Shown: in pieces, positions 1-8,543 of the stretch | Layout: each line of letters opens with the position of its first letter | How positions within the stretch are numbered: the first letter of the stretch is position 1 | Assembly (NCBI GenBank): GCA_947493745.1 | Contig: CANLSM010000010.1 | Location: forward strand, 1 to 64,000 | Length of the DNA: 64,000 nt | Origin: an uncultured Paracoccaceae bacterium | GTDB lineage: Bacteria > Pseudomonadota > Alphaproteobacteria > Rhodobacterales > Rhodobacteraceae | Direction of reading: 5' to 3' | Program-made: the position numbers and the translations under genes | Notes under the pieces: model-generated | Databases searched by the model: none | Told to the model about the DNA's origin: nothing | The model's input: only the letters and a program-made list of their open reading frames with translations

Positions 1-50
1 CCGCCCCCCCGACCCCGACCCCGGCGGCCGACACACACCAAAGGACAAAC

Positions 51-974
51 ATGGCTGCAACGCTCGTAATCGAACAGCTCCTGAATGGCCTTCAGTTCGG
101 CGTGATGCTGTTCCTGATGGCCGCAGGGCTGACGCTGATCTTCGGTGTGATGGGGCTAATCAATCTCGCCCATGGCTCGCTCTACATGATCGGTGCCTTC
201 GCGGCTGCTGCCGTGGCGGGGCTGACCGGTTCATTCGTTCTGGCGCTTGTCGCAGCTCTTGTCGTGGCGGCGGCCGCAGGTGCGCTGGTCGAGATGCTTG
301 TCATCAGGCGGCTGTATCAAAGCGCGCATCTCGATCAGGTTCTGGCGACATTCGCACTTATCCTGATCTTCTCGGAAGGAACGCGCTGGGTCTTCGGGTC
401 CTTTCCGCTGTTTCTGGACATTCCCGATCACCTGTCCGGTCCGGTCTCGCTGCCCGGCGGGATCGAGTACCCCAAATACCGGCTGGTTCTGATCATCGCG
501 GGATTGCTTGTGGGCCTCGGCCTCTGGGCGCTCATCGAGCGCACCCGGATTGGCGTCCAGATCCGGGCGGGCAAGAATGATCGCGAAATGATCGCGGCCC
601 TTGGCGTGGATATCGCCTGGCTCTACACGCTGGTCTTCGCTCTGGGCGCTGCACTGGCCGGTCTGGCCGGTGCGCTGGTCGGAGCGATCCAGTCGGTGCA
701 GGTCGGCATGGGGGAACCGGTGCTGATCCTTGCCTTCGTCGTCATCGTGATCGGCGGGATCGGATCCATCAACGGCGCCTTCATCGGTGCACTTCTCGTC
801 GGCCTGACCGACACGCTGGGCGGGATCTTTCTGCCGGAGTTGCTCAAGCTCTTCATGGAGCCTTCGGCGGCGACCTCTCTGGGCTCGTCAATCGCGTCAA
901 TGGCCATCTACATCCTGATGAGCCTCGTGCTGATATGGCGACCAACCGGCCTCTTCGGGGCGCGCGCCGCATGA
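51..974 (+). CDS. livH: Branched-chain amino acid-type ABC transporter permease LivH
   Basis: Inner-membrane permease of a HAAT-family (LivHMGF) importer. The 307-residue product is almost entirely hydrophobic helices, with the family hallmark GVMGLINLAHGSLYMIGAF near residues 32-50 and a conserved EGTRWVFG-type loop near 120. An AAAGGA ribosome site lies 5-10 bases before the ATG. It overlaps livM by ATGA, so the four transport genes are translationally coupled. The usual periplasmic binding protein is not visible and is probably upstream of the window. The actual substrate cannot be read from the permease; the downstream thioesterase and RidA homologue suggest an aromatic or amine catabolite rather than leucine. 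Confidence 0.93.
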   Translation: MAATLVIEQLLNGLQFGVMLFLMAAGLTLIFGVMGLINLAHGSLYMIGAFAAAAVAGLTGSFVLALVAALVVAAAAGALVEMLVIRRLYQSAHLDQVLATFALILIFSEGTRWVFGSFPLFLDIPDHLSGPVSLPGGIEYPKYRLVLIIAGLLVGLGLWALIERTRIGVQIRAGKNDREMIAALGVDIAWLYTLVFALGAALAGLAGALVGAIQSVQVGMGEPVLILAFVVIVIGGIGSINGAFIGALLVGLTDTLGGIFLPELLKLFMEPSAATSLGSSIASMAIYILMSLVLIWRPTGLFGARAA

Positions 975-1954
975 TCAACGAGCGTATTCTGAACGGTCTT
1001 CTCATGCTCGGGCTGATCGCGGTACCTCTCTGGGCGCTCTGGGCGGACGAGCCGTTCACGATCACCCTGACCACCCGCGTGGTGATCCTGGCACTGGCAG
1101 CGGCAGGCCTGAACATCGCACTGGGGATCGGCGGGCTGGTCAGCCTCGGCCATGCGGTGTTCTTCGGCATTGGCGGATATACGATGGGCGTCCTTGCCTA
1201 TCACGCACAGACCTTCACGCCGCTTGCCGAATGGCCCTGGGTCATTGAAGGTACGAAATCAATGCCGGTCATCTGGGTGAGCGCCATTCTTCTCGCGGCG
1301 CTGGCCGCGTTCGTTATCGGTATCCTGTCGCTGCGCACCAGCGGCGTCTATTTCATCATGATCACACTGGCCTTCGGACAGATGTTCTTCTTCTTCACCA
1401 TCTCGTGGAGCGCTTATGGCGGTGAAGACGGTCTGTCGATCTATGTCCGCAACGGCTTTCCGGGGCTGAACACGCTGGTCCCGATCCAGTTCTACGGGCT
1501 CTGTGTCGGGCTGCTCTGCGTGGTTCTGTTCCTGACATCGCGGCTCATCCACTCGCCCTTCGGTCTGGCACTTAATGCGGCCAGGCAGATCCCGTCGCGG
1601 GTCGAGACGGTGGGCCTGAACCCGATGCGGCTGAAACTGCTCGCCTTTGTCATCTCGGGCGCTGTCACGGGACTGGCGGGCGCGCTCTTTGCCGACCTCA
1701 ACAGGTTCGTCAGCCCGACGATGTTCAGTTGGCAGATGTCTGGCGAGTTGATCGTTCTGATCATCATCGGAGGCGTCGGGCGCCTCTTCGGGCCGGTTCT
1801 GGGCGCGATCGTCTTCGTCGCACTGGAACACTGGCTTGGTGGCATCTCGGACTACTGGCACATCTTTCTGGGCCTCATCCTTCTGCTGATCGTCCTTTTC
1901 GCCCGTGGCGGGCTTGTGGGGCTTCTGACCGGCAAGGAGGGTCCCCATGTCTGA
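971..1954 (+). CDS. livM: Branched-chain amino acid-type ABC transporter permease LivM
   Basis: Second permease of the same importer, 327 residues from the ATG at 971. An earlier in-frame ATG at 935 would overlap livH by 40 bases; the ATGA junction at 971 is the natural coupled start. LivM features seen: GGLVSLGHAVFFGIGGY near the N-terminus, a central SGVYFIMITLAFGQM segment, and GGVGRLFGPVLGAI near the C-terminus. About eight to nine membrane helices. It overlaps livG by 8 bases. Confidence 0.93.
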   Translation: MINERILNGLLMLGLIAVPLWALWADEPFTITLTTRVVILALAAAGLNIALGIGGLVSLGHAVFFGIGGYTMGVLAYHAQTFTPLAEWPWVIEGTKSMPVIWVSAILLAALAAFVIGILSLRTSGVYFIMITLAFGQMFFFFTISWSAYGGEDGLSIYVRNGFPGLNTLVPIQFYGLCVGLLCVVLFLTSRLIHSPFGLALNAARQIPSRVETVGLNPMRLKLLAFVISGAVTGLAGALFADLNRFVSPTMFSWQMSGELIVLIIIGGVGRLFGPVLGAIVFVALEHWLGGISDYWHIFLGLILLLIVLFARGGLVGLLTGKEGPHV

Positions 1955-2692
1955 AGCGATCCTGAAGACAGAACGGATCTGCAAGAATTTCGGCGCCCTG
2001 CAAGCCTGCCAGGATGTCTCGATCGATCTGCGTCCGGGCGAGATCCATGCGATCATCGGACCGAACGGGGCCGGAAAATCGACACTGATCGCGCAGATCT
2101 GCGGCTCTCTGCGCCCGACATCGGGAACCGTCGAGTTCACCGGGCGGGACATCACCGATACCGGCACGGCAGCGCGGGCGAGGCTTGGGCTTGGGCGCAC
2201 GTTCCAGATATCGGCCCTCGCGATGGAGGACAGTGTGCTCCAGAATGCCGTCCTCGGCGCATTGGGGGCAAGCGGGCATCCATGGCGCTTCTGGCGCCCC
2301 GCGCTGGCTGACAAGGATCTGCGGATGCGGGCCGAAAGCGCCTTGCAGCGCGTCGGGCTGGTCGAGCAGATGCACGCCCGTTGTGCCGATCTCAGCCACG
2401 GGCAGCGCAGGCAGCTTGAGGTGGCGGTTGCGCTGACCCTCGCACCGAAGGCCTTTGTCATGGATGAACCGATGGCAGGCCTCGGGGCGGGCGGCTCCAG
2501 AACGCTGACAGGGTTTCTCGACGAACTGCGTGCGGAAGCCCCGATCCTGCTTGTCGAACATGACATGGATGCGGTCTTTGCACTGGCCGACAGGATCAGT
2601 GTGCTGGTCTATGGCAGGATCATCGCAACCGGCTCGGTCGATGAAATCCGCCGCGACCCGACGGTGCGTGAAGCCTATCTGGGAGAGGACCC

Positions 2693-2696
<4 letters not shown>
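1947..2696 (+). CDS. livG: ABC transporter ATP-binding protein LivG
   Basis: First ATPase of the importer, 249 residues. Walker A GPNGAGKST at residues 38-46, signature LSHGQRRQLEV near 150, Walker B FVMDEPMAGLG near 170 and the switch histidine in LLVEHDMD near 200. The signature reads LSHGQ, the form common in LivG proteins. It works as a heterodimer with LivF at the cytoplasmic face. Overlaps both neighbours by a few bases. Confidence 0.93.
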
Positions 2697-3379
<683 letters not shown>

Positions 3380-3381
3380 AC

Positions 3382-3786
3382 ATGTTCGAAATGAAACAGA
3401 AAGTGCTGTTCCGTCACTGTGATCCCGCCGGGATCGTCTTTTTCCCGCGGTATTTCGAGATGATGAATGATTGCGTGGAAGCCTTCTTCGATCAGTTGCT
3501 GGACTGGCCCTTCGAGGCCATGCATCAGAACAGCGCCGTTCCGACAGCCACGATCACGACCGATTTCACGGCCCCCAGCCGCCACGGCGACATCCTCGAT
3601 ATCCGGCTGACACTGCAAAAGCTGGGAAAGACCTCCCTGACCTACCAGATGACGGCCCATTGCGCAGGCGAACTGAGGTTCAGAACCAGCGCAACCCTTG
3701 TCCATGTCAACCCTCAGGGACGCCCCAGCGCGTGGCCGTCCCATGTGACAGAGCAAATTTCCGAAAGCGGGATCACAATCCGATGA
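3382..3786 (+). CDS. Acyl-CoA thioesterase, 4-hydroxybenzoyl-CoA thioesterase (hotdog) family
   Basis: A 134-residue hotdog-fold thioesterase. The N-terminal segment HCDPAGIVFFPRYFEMMND (residues 12-30) is the 4HBT active-site loop, with D14 at the position of the catalytic aspartate of the Pseudomonas 4-hydroxybenzoyl-CoA enzyme. It starts 2 bases after the livF stop and overlaps the RidA gene by ATGA, so it belongs to the transporter operon. Family knowledge: these enzymes hydrolyse aryl- or acyl-CoA in the cytoplasm, often in aromatic degradation. The specific substrate is not shown by sequence. Confidence 0.85.
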   Translation: MFEMKQKVLFRHCDPAGIVFFPRYFEMMNDCVEAFFDQLLDWPFEAMHQNSAVPTATITTDFTAPSRHGDILDIRLTLQKLGKTSLTYQMTAHCAGELRFRTSATLVHVNPQGRPSAWPSHVTEQISESGITIR

Positions 3787-4190
3787 CACACAAGATCATT
3801 CAACCCGAAGGCTGGGCTCCGGCCAAAGGCTACGCCAACGGCATGCTGACTTCAGACGGCATCCTGCATATTGGCGGGCAGATCGGCTGGGGCCCCGATC
3901 AGGTGTTCCGCGCGCATGACTTCATCGGGCAGATGCGGCAGGCCCTCAAAAACATAGCCACAATTGTCGAGGCAGCCGGCGGAACAACTTCGGACGTGAC
4001 CCGCCTGACATGGTTTGTCACCGACAAGCACGAATATCTTGCCCGCCAGCCGGAGGTGGGAGCGGCCTATCGCGAGATCTTCGGCCGCCATTTCCCGGCA
4101 ATGTCGGTGCTGGTCGTCGCGGACCTGATCGAAAACGAGGCAGTGGTCGAGATCGAAGCAACGGCGCATCTGACACCAGATGGCGGGTAG
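3783..4190 (+). CDS. RidA (YjgF/YER057c/UK114) family protein, variant lacking the usual arginine
   Basis: A 135-residue single-domain Rid protein. Family features seen: ILHIGGQIGW near residue 28, QALKNIATIVEAAG near 53-66, DVTRLTWFVTD near 71 and VVEIEA at 121-126. The canonical RidA catalytic arginine lies in a PARS-like motif; here the motif reads FPAMSVL, so methionine M107 occupies the arginine position while the C-terminal glutamate of VEIEA is kept. Classical 2-iminopropanoate deaminase activity is therefore doubtful, and it is more like the Arg-less Rid subfamilies found beside catabolic genes. The start is the ATG in the ATGA overlap with the thioesterase gene. Confidence 0.88.
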   Translation: MTHKIIQPEGWAPAKGYANGMLTSDGILHIGGQIGWGPDQVFRAHDFIGQMRQALKNIATIVEAAGGTTSDVTRLTWFVTDKHEYLARQPEVGAAYREIFGRHFPAMSVLVVADLIENEAVVEIEATAHLTPDGG

Positions 4191-4335
4191 ACTGAAACCC
4201 CGGTGAAAAGGCAGTCCAGAGTCGATTCAATGTCTGAACCCCGCCCGCTTCGCCTAGAAAGATGACTTTGACGACGTTCCGTTCTGATTTTGTCTTGAAG
4301 GGATCGCTCATTGAGTTTAAACGAACGGGCGCTTC

Positions 4336-4361
4336 GCCTCAATGGCTCGACTGGTAGAGCA
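4336..4361 (+). pseudogene. tRNA-like remnant: decayed copy of the 5' half of the neighbouring tRNA-Thr
   Basis: Twenty-six bases here match positions 1-26 of the tRNA-Thr at 4462 at 23 of 26 positions, covering the acceptor 5' strand GCCTCAA and the complete D-arm (GCTC...GAGC). The following sequence makes only a short GCC/GGC stem with a 6-base loop, there is no T-arm of the GGTTCGAATCC type, and no TTGAGGC strand to close the acceptor, so it is not a functional tRNA. The rest of the gene-free stretch 4191-4461 shows no ORF with homology and no other structure I recognise. Confidence 0.55.
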
Positions 4362-4461
4362 ACGCCTGCATAGGCCACGGGTCCGTCCGTGAATAACGTT
4401 TGAAACCAGTGGGTTAGAGAAGCGGCGCAGTGACTGGCAGGGCCATGGTAGGGTCCGAGAT

Positions 4462-4537
4462 GCCTCAATAGCTCAGCTGGTAGAGCAGGTCCTTCGTAAG
4501 GACAAGGTCGGGGGTTCGAGTCCCTCTTGAGGCACCA
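4462..4537 (+). tRNA. tRNA-Thr (anticodon CGU)
   Basis: Full cloverleaf: acceptor GCCTCAA pairs with TTGAGGC, D-stem GCTC/GAGC, anticodon loop TTCGTAA giving anticodon CGT (reads ACG), T-stem GGGGG/CCCTC with loop TTCGAGT, discriminator A, and an encoded CCA at 4535-4537. Position 27-43 is a G.A mismatch at the top of the anticodon stem. The 227 bases downstream (4538-4764) hold no gene I can support. Confidence 0.93.
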
Positions 4538-4764
4538 TTCTTCTCAATATCCCGCGAAATTAGGTCGTGAAATCAACACCTTCGATACAATGGCGAGTTG
4601 GTGTATGCGCCTTCGATCTACAGACATCCAGGCCAGCCCGCGCTCAGGAGTAGTGAAAACAGCCGATCCCGGGGAATAGTAACACAGGCATGCTTCCATC
4701 AAAGAGCGATGCTCTCTCTCAACAGGCGAATTAGCAGCGCTGCCTTGCGTTCTCCAGACGCCGG

Positions 4765-5232
4765 TCAGCCACCCGTTGCCTGCTCGGCGATCGCAAGGAA
4801 TGTCTCGTCAAGTTCACGCGCAATGATACCCAACTCTTCACCTGCCTCATCCATGTACGGCGCAAAGACCAGGCTGGGTGTTTTGTATGAGAGCGTCGCG
4901 GTGCCGTTCTCCTCTTCTGTCACGTAAAGCCGAATGGGTGCTTCGATCATGGCTGCGGTGGAGAGGGCCAGCGTGCGCACGGCGTATTTGTTGTTGAAAA
5001 CTCCGATCACCCGGTTGCCCGGAATATCGATGCCGCGCGATTTGGCCGCTTGCGTCGGCCCGGCCTGGGTGACCACTCCGAAGCCGTTCGCGGTCACGGC
5101 CCTTTTGACGGAGGACACCAGTTCCGAATAGGATTGGGCACTTGGCAGAACGACCCATCCATCACGCGCGCCAATCGCTTGCGCGTGAGCAGAGACAGGC
5201 AGCAACAGAGCCAGAAAGAGGGAACGCAGCAT
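4765..5232 (-). CDS. Secreted DUF302 family protein
   Basis: 155 residues from the ATG at 5232, chosen because AAAAGGA lies 8 bases upstream and because it begins exactly at a signal peptide (MLRSLFLALLLPVSAHA). The mature part has the DUF302 pattern: a Ser-rich SYSELVSSVKRAVTANGFGV segment, IDIPGNRVIGVFNN, and YKTPSLVFAPYM near the C-terminus. The family has a small alpha/beta fold and no established biochemical role. It is divergent from msrA; both products are exported, so a shared envelope stress role is possible but is inference. Confidence 0.8.
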   Translation of the reverse strand: MLRSLFLALLLPVSAHAQAIGARDGWVVLPSAQSYSELVSSVKRAVTANGFGVVTQAGPTQAAKSRGIDIPGNRVIGVFNNKYAVRTLALSTAAMIEAPIRLYVTEEENGTATLSYKTPSLVFAPYMDEAGEELGIIARELDETFLAIAEQATGG

Positions 5233-5342
5233 GAAGACCATCCTTTTCAACATTCGGTAGCAGTTCCTTACCTTGGGATCCGGGAGCCTTGCATGCACAT
5301 TGCCGTGAACCGCTCACCGGAATGTCAGTTGAACGGGGCGGC

Positions 5343-5359
5343 GTATCGTCGGACGATAC
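5343..5359. promoter_or_regulatory. 17-base near-perfect palindrome upstream of msrA
   Basis: GTATCGTC-G-GACGATAC: 8-base arms with a single central base, ending 20 bases before the msrA ATG and lying between divergent exported genes. It could be a repressor operator or, if transcribed, a short hairpin in the msrA leader. No regulator gene is adjacent. Confidence 0.45.
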
Positions 5360-5379
5360 CCCAAGCCCGGAGGTCAATC

Positions 5380-5973
5380 ATGCGTTTCATCCTTGCGATC
5401 CTTACAGCGCTCACTGCCGGTTCAGCACTGGCGGAGAACCGGCAGACGACCGTCTTCGCGGGGGGATGCTTCTGGTGTGTCGAGTCCGATTTCGATCAGG
5501 TCGAGGGTGTTGTCGCAACCGTTTCCGGATACTCAGGTGGCGAGAGTGAAGACCCCAGTTATCGCACGGTCTCGGCAGGCGGCAGCGGTCACTACGAGGT
5601 TGTGCAGATCACCTATGATGCCGATCTTGTCAGCTATGAGCGGCTGGTTCATCTGTTCTTTCGCAGCGTTGATCCGACGGATGCGGGCGGCCAGTTCTGT
5701 GATCGTGGCGAAAGCTATCGCACGGCGCTTTTCGTCTCGACAGAGGCCGAGAAGGAGATCGCCGAGACCGCACGGGCCAGGGCGGAGGCCTATCTGGGAC
5801 AACGCATCACCACGCCGGTTCTGCCGGTCGCTGCGTTCTGGCCCGCCGAGGACTACCATCAGGACTACTACCTGAAGAACCCGCTGCGCTATAAGTTCTA
5901 CCGATCCCGCTGCGGACGGGACCGAAGGGTCAATGCGCTCTGGGGTGTTCAGGCCTGGGCACATCCCGACTGA
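5380..5973 (+). CDS. msrA: Peptide-methionine (S)-S-oxide reductase MsrA, exported form
   Basis: 197 residues from the ATG at 5380, preceded by GGAGG at the right distance. Residues 1-18 form a signal peptide ending SALA, followed by the MsrA active site GCFWC at 29-33 with nucleophilic C30. Further family motifs: VSGYSGG, the YHQDYYLKNP C-terminal helix, and DPTDAGGQFCDRG. Having a signal peptide, it probably repairs oxidised methionine in periplasmic proteins. The stop codon abuts the convergent chrA stop with no spacer. Confidence 0.93.
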   Translation: MRFILAILTALTAGSALAENRQTTVFAGGCFWCVESDFDQVEGVVATVSGYSGGESEDPSYRTVSAGGSGHYEVVQITYDADLVSYERLVHLFFRSVDPTDAGGQFCDRGESYRTALFVSTEAEKEIAETARARAEAYLGQRITTPVLPVAAFWPAEDYHQDYYLKNPLRYKFYRSRCGRDRRVNALWGVQAWAHPD

Positions 5974-7206
5974 TCAGAGAACACCGCTCAGCCCCAGTCC
6001 CAGACCGGTGATGGCTCCGATCCCGATCAGAACAGTCATCGAGATGTCGCGCCAGAGCGCCAGCCCCGCGAAGAGAACCAGCAGGCCGAGCTTGATCACA
6101 TGCGGGTCGCGCCAGTCCGATGTGGGAAAGAGTGCAGCCTCTCCGAGATAGACCGCAAGGTTCAGCACGACACCCACCACAGCCGCCGAGACCCCTGCAA
6201 GGGCCGCGCGGATCCAGCGGAGGCGCTGCATTGTCTCGACATAGGGCGCGGCGGCGAGGATCATCGCAAAGCTCGGGGCGAAGGTGTAGAAACAGGCAAG
6301 ACTTGCCGTCAAAACCCCTGACCCTCCCCCCATGGGCCAGCCGGCGAAAAAACCGGCATAGACGTTGACCAGAATAAGCGGTCCCGGCGTGCCTTCGGCA
6401 AGAGCGAGGCCGTTCAGCATCTGGGCAGCTGTCAGCCAGCCATAAGTCTCCACTGCGCGGTCGGCGACGTAAGGTAGCAAGGCATAGGCCCCGCCGAACG
6501 AGACAAAGGCCGCGGTGGTAAAAAGGGTTGCTACGCCATCAAAGGGTTCCGCCCCCAGCGTGACGCGCACAAATGCATAGACGCCGATCAGAATAGCCGC
6601 CGAGACGCCCAAAACACTCAAGAGATGTCCTCTCTCCGGCCTGCCCGCAGAGAGGGTTGCAGTCTCTGCTGCCGGGAACAGGATCACTCCGGCAAGGGCT
6701 GCCGCCGCGATGATCAGCGGAAACGGCAGGCCCGCTGCCCAGATCGCCAGAAAGGCGGCCGCTGCCACGCTCCAATGCAGCGGCGATTTGAGGGAGCGTT
6801 TCGCCAGTGACCAGAAGGCGCGGGCCACAATGACCAGAACCGCAGGCTGGATGCCGGTGAAAACCGCCGACAGAAGCCGGGTCTCTCCGTAAGCGGCCGC
6901 GATCCAGGCCAGAGCAATCATCAGCACCGCACCGGGCAGAATGAAGGCCAGACCTGCCGCCATCCCGCCCGCAAGACCATGCAGACGCCACCCAAGCCAG
7001 GTCGCCAGTTGTTGCGCTTCGGGCCCCGGCAGCAGCATCGCGACATTCAGCCCGCGCTGCATCGACGCGGATGAAATCCATCCCCTTCGGTCCACGATCT
7101 CATCCTGCATCAGCGCAATCTGTCCCGCCGGACCGCCGAAAGACAGAAGCCCGATCCGGATATAGACCGGTACTGCATCGCGCAGACTGACTTGCGCATC
7201 GCTCAC
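5974..7206 (-). CDS. chrA: Chromate transporter ChrA, two-domain form
   Basis: 410-residue membrane protein of the CHR superfamily, long-chain type with two repeated halves. The N-terminal half has GLLSFGGPAGQIALMQDEIV and LPGPEAQQLATWLGW; the C-terminal half repeats the pattern as FVSFGGAYALLPYV and LAEGTPGPLILVNVYAGF. It begins with GTG at 7206, overlapping the upstream rhodanese gene stop as GTGA. Family role: proton-driven efflux of chromate or related oxyanions at the inner membrane; sulfate-related roles are also discussed for CHR proteins. Confidence 0.9.
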   Translation of the reverse strand: MSDAQVSLRDAVPVYIRIGLLSFGGPAGQIALMQDEIVDRRGWISSASMQRGLNVAMLLPGPEAQQLATWLGWRLHGLAGGMAAGLAFILPGAVLMIALAWIAAAYGETRLLSAVFTGIQPAVLVIVARAFWSLAKRSLKSPLHWSVAAAAFLAIWAAGLPFPLIIAAAALAGVILFPAAETATLSAGRPERGHLLSVLGVSAAILIGVYAFVRVTLGAEPFDGVATLFTTAAFVSFGGAYALLPYVADRAVETYGWLTAAQMLNGLALAEGTPGPLILVNVYAGFFAGWPMGGGSGVLTASLACFYTFAPSFAMILAAAPYVETMQRLRWIRAALAGVSAAVVGVVLNLAVYLGEAALFPTSDWRDPHVIKLGLLVLFAGLALWRDISMTVLIGIGAITGLGLGLSGVL

Positions 7207-7550
7207 GTGCTCTCTCCTGCCCGAAAAGCTGCTGTTGCGATGCCGGCATTTAGCAGCGCCTCGAAACCGCCGCGCACAAAGGCCGCATCGCGTTTGTGAA
7301 AGCAGGCAAGTGCTGCGGCGAACTGGCTGACCTCATGGCCCTTCACACAGTAGAAGATCAATTTGCCCGTCGTCTTCATCAACACGTGTTCGTGGTGAAG
7401 CCCAAACGGGTCCGCATAGATCGCACCATCCGCCATCTCGCCAGATGCAAGCGCGGCCTCGTGTTTGCGAACATCCACAAGTGTGACGCCTCGCATCCGC
7501 ACAACATCGCTTGCATCGATCGAAGGCAGTTCAAAGCTCGGCTCAGCCAT
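7203..7550 (-). CDS. Rhodanese-like domain protein, coupled to chrA
   Basis: 115 residues from the ATG at 7550, picked because GGGGGA lies 7-8 bases upstream; earlier GTG (7580) and ATG (7565) starts lack a good ribosome site. Rhodanese features: VTLVDVRKHEAALASGEMADGAIYAD and the active-site loop YCVKGHEVSQ with C68 in the sulfur-carrying cysteine position. The pairing with ChrA is known from alphaproteobacteria, where a rhodanese-type ChrB-like partner accompanies chromate transport. It is translationally coupled to chrA. Confidence 0.82.
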   Translation of the reverse strand: MAEPSFELPSIDASDVVRMRGVTLVDVRKHEAALASGEMADGAIYADPFGLHHEHVLMKTTGKLIFYCVKGHEVSQFAAALACFHKRDAAFVRGGFEALLNAGIATAAFRAGEST

Positions 7551-7641
7551 AAGCGTGTCCCCCATGTCTTTCAGGGTCACGCGATGCTTGGGCTGGTGCC
7601 AGAGGTCCGGGGGATCGCTTTACCCCGCATGTTCAACATTA

Positions 7642-7658
7642 TTCACCCGATAGGTGAA
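7642..7658. promoter_or_regulatory. Inverted repeat upstream of the rhodanese-chrA operon
   Basis: TTCACC-CGATA-GGTGAA, 6-base arms with a 5-base centre, in the short space between the phaR stop and the rhodanese gene start (92 bases before the ATG at 7550). Its placement suggests an operator or promoter element for the chrA operon. No regulator gene is next to it. Confidence 0.35.
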
Positions 7659-7667
7659 AAGCAATTG

Positions 7668-8264
7668 TCAGTCATCACCCGACAGCTTGGTCAGCCGGGA
7701 CTGCATATCCGCAAGCTGCGCCTTGAGGTCATCGAGTTCAACGTCCTTGGTCTTGGCGGGTTTGGCAGGTGCTGCCTGCTCGTCCGAGGGCGGCATACCC
7801 GTCGCAAAGGGTGAGAACATCCGCATGGCATTCTCGAACATCTCCATATTCTTGCGGGTCATCGCCTCCCAGTTCGCCATGGCCGGGTTCGATCCAAAGG
7901 CCGTTTGCACCTGATCGCGCATCTTTTCCTGATTGCGCGCAAACGTGTCCATGGAGGCATCAAGGTAGCTCGGAACAAAGCCCTGTAGCGTGTCACCGTA
8001 GAGCCGGATAAGCTGCCGCAGGAAGTTTGCGGGCAGCATGTTCTGACCCTTGGCCTCTTCCTCGAAGATGATCTGGGTCAGAACAGACCGCGTGATGTCT
8101 TCGCCCGACTTCGCGTCGCGCACGACGAAATCCTCGCCCTCCCGAACCATCTCGGCCAGATTGTCGAGCGTCACATAACTGGATTTGGCGGTATTATAGA
8201 GTCTGCGATTGGCATACTTCTTGATGATCGTGGGCTCATCATCAGGCGTTGACTTGCGGGCCAT
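7668..8264 (-). CDS. phaR: Polyhydroxyalkanoate synthesis repressor PhaR
   Basis: 198-residue cytoplasmic repressor that senses PHB granules and controls phasin and PHB genes. The N-terminal PHB_acc_N domain (about residues 12-72) starts IIKKYANRRLYNTAKSSYVT; the second PHB_acc domain (about 75-115) contains LPANFLRQLIRLYGDTLQ; the C-terminus is a probable coiled coil after a Pro/Ala-rich linker. It is divergent from the phaC operon, as is usual. It probably acts at TGC/GCA-type repeats such as that at 9805. Confidence 0.95.
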   Translation of the reverse strand: MARKSTPDDEPTIIKKYANRRLYNTAKSSYVTLDNLAEMVREGEDFVVRDAKSGEDITRSVLTQIIFEEEAKGQNMLPANFLRQLIRLYGDTLQGFVPSYLDASMDTFARNQEKMRDQVQTAFGSNPAMANWEAMTRKNMEMFENAMRMFSPFATGMPPSDEQAAPAKPAKTKDVELDDLKAQLADMQSRLTKLSGDD

Positions 8265-8405
8265 ACAACCTCATCCCTCTTTATTCCACGGCACCTTAGC
8301 GCGGGACTTTTCCGCACCGCAATACGTATTTTTGCAGAAGCGAATTCCGCGAACGCGTGATAAGTCGTCTGACGGGAGTGCTGGAAGGATGTGAGGGCAG
8401 CGACG

Positions 8406-8543
8406 TTGACGGATCGCAGGAAAACCGAAACCGAGATTGCGCAGGCCGCCGAGCGCTATCTCGATCTGTGGGAGCGGCATCTGGAACTGATCGCGAAACG
8501 CGGCCCCAGCCCTGCTCCGAAAGACACCGCCCGCGATGAGTGA
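8406..8543 (+). CDS. 45-residue small protein overlapping the phaC start
   Basis: ORF from TTG at 8406 (GTG at 8391 is an alternative adding five residues) to a TGA at 8541-8543, 8 bases inside the phaC-like gene. The product is charged and helix-forming: a central segment AAERYLDLWERHLELIAKRG looks like an amphipathic helix, followed by a Pro-rich tail. Codon use matches neighbouring genes and the overlap implies coupled translation with phaC. I do not recognise the family; by position and helix type it may be a PHA synthase helper. It could also be a leader ORF only. Confidence 0.55.
   Translation: MTDRRKTETEIAQAAERYLDLWERHLELIAKRGPSPAPKDTARDE

Noticed and set aside
4336-4410. A second functional tRNA
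   Set aside because: Only the acceptor 5' strand and D-arm are present; there is no 7-base anticodon loop, T-arm or closing acceptor strand.
4598-4927. 109-residue plus-strand frame after the tRNA
   Set aside because: It overlaps the DUF302 gene on the other strand, has no ribosome site and no recognisable motif.
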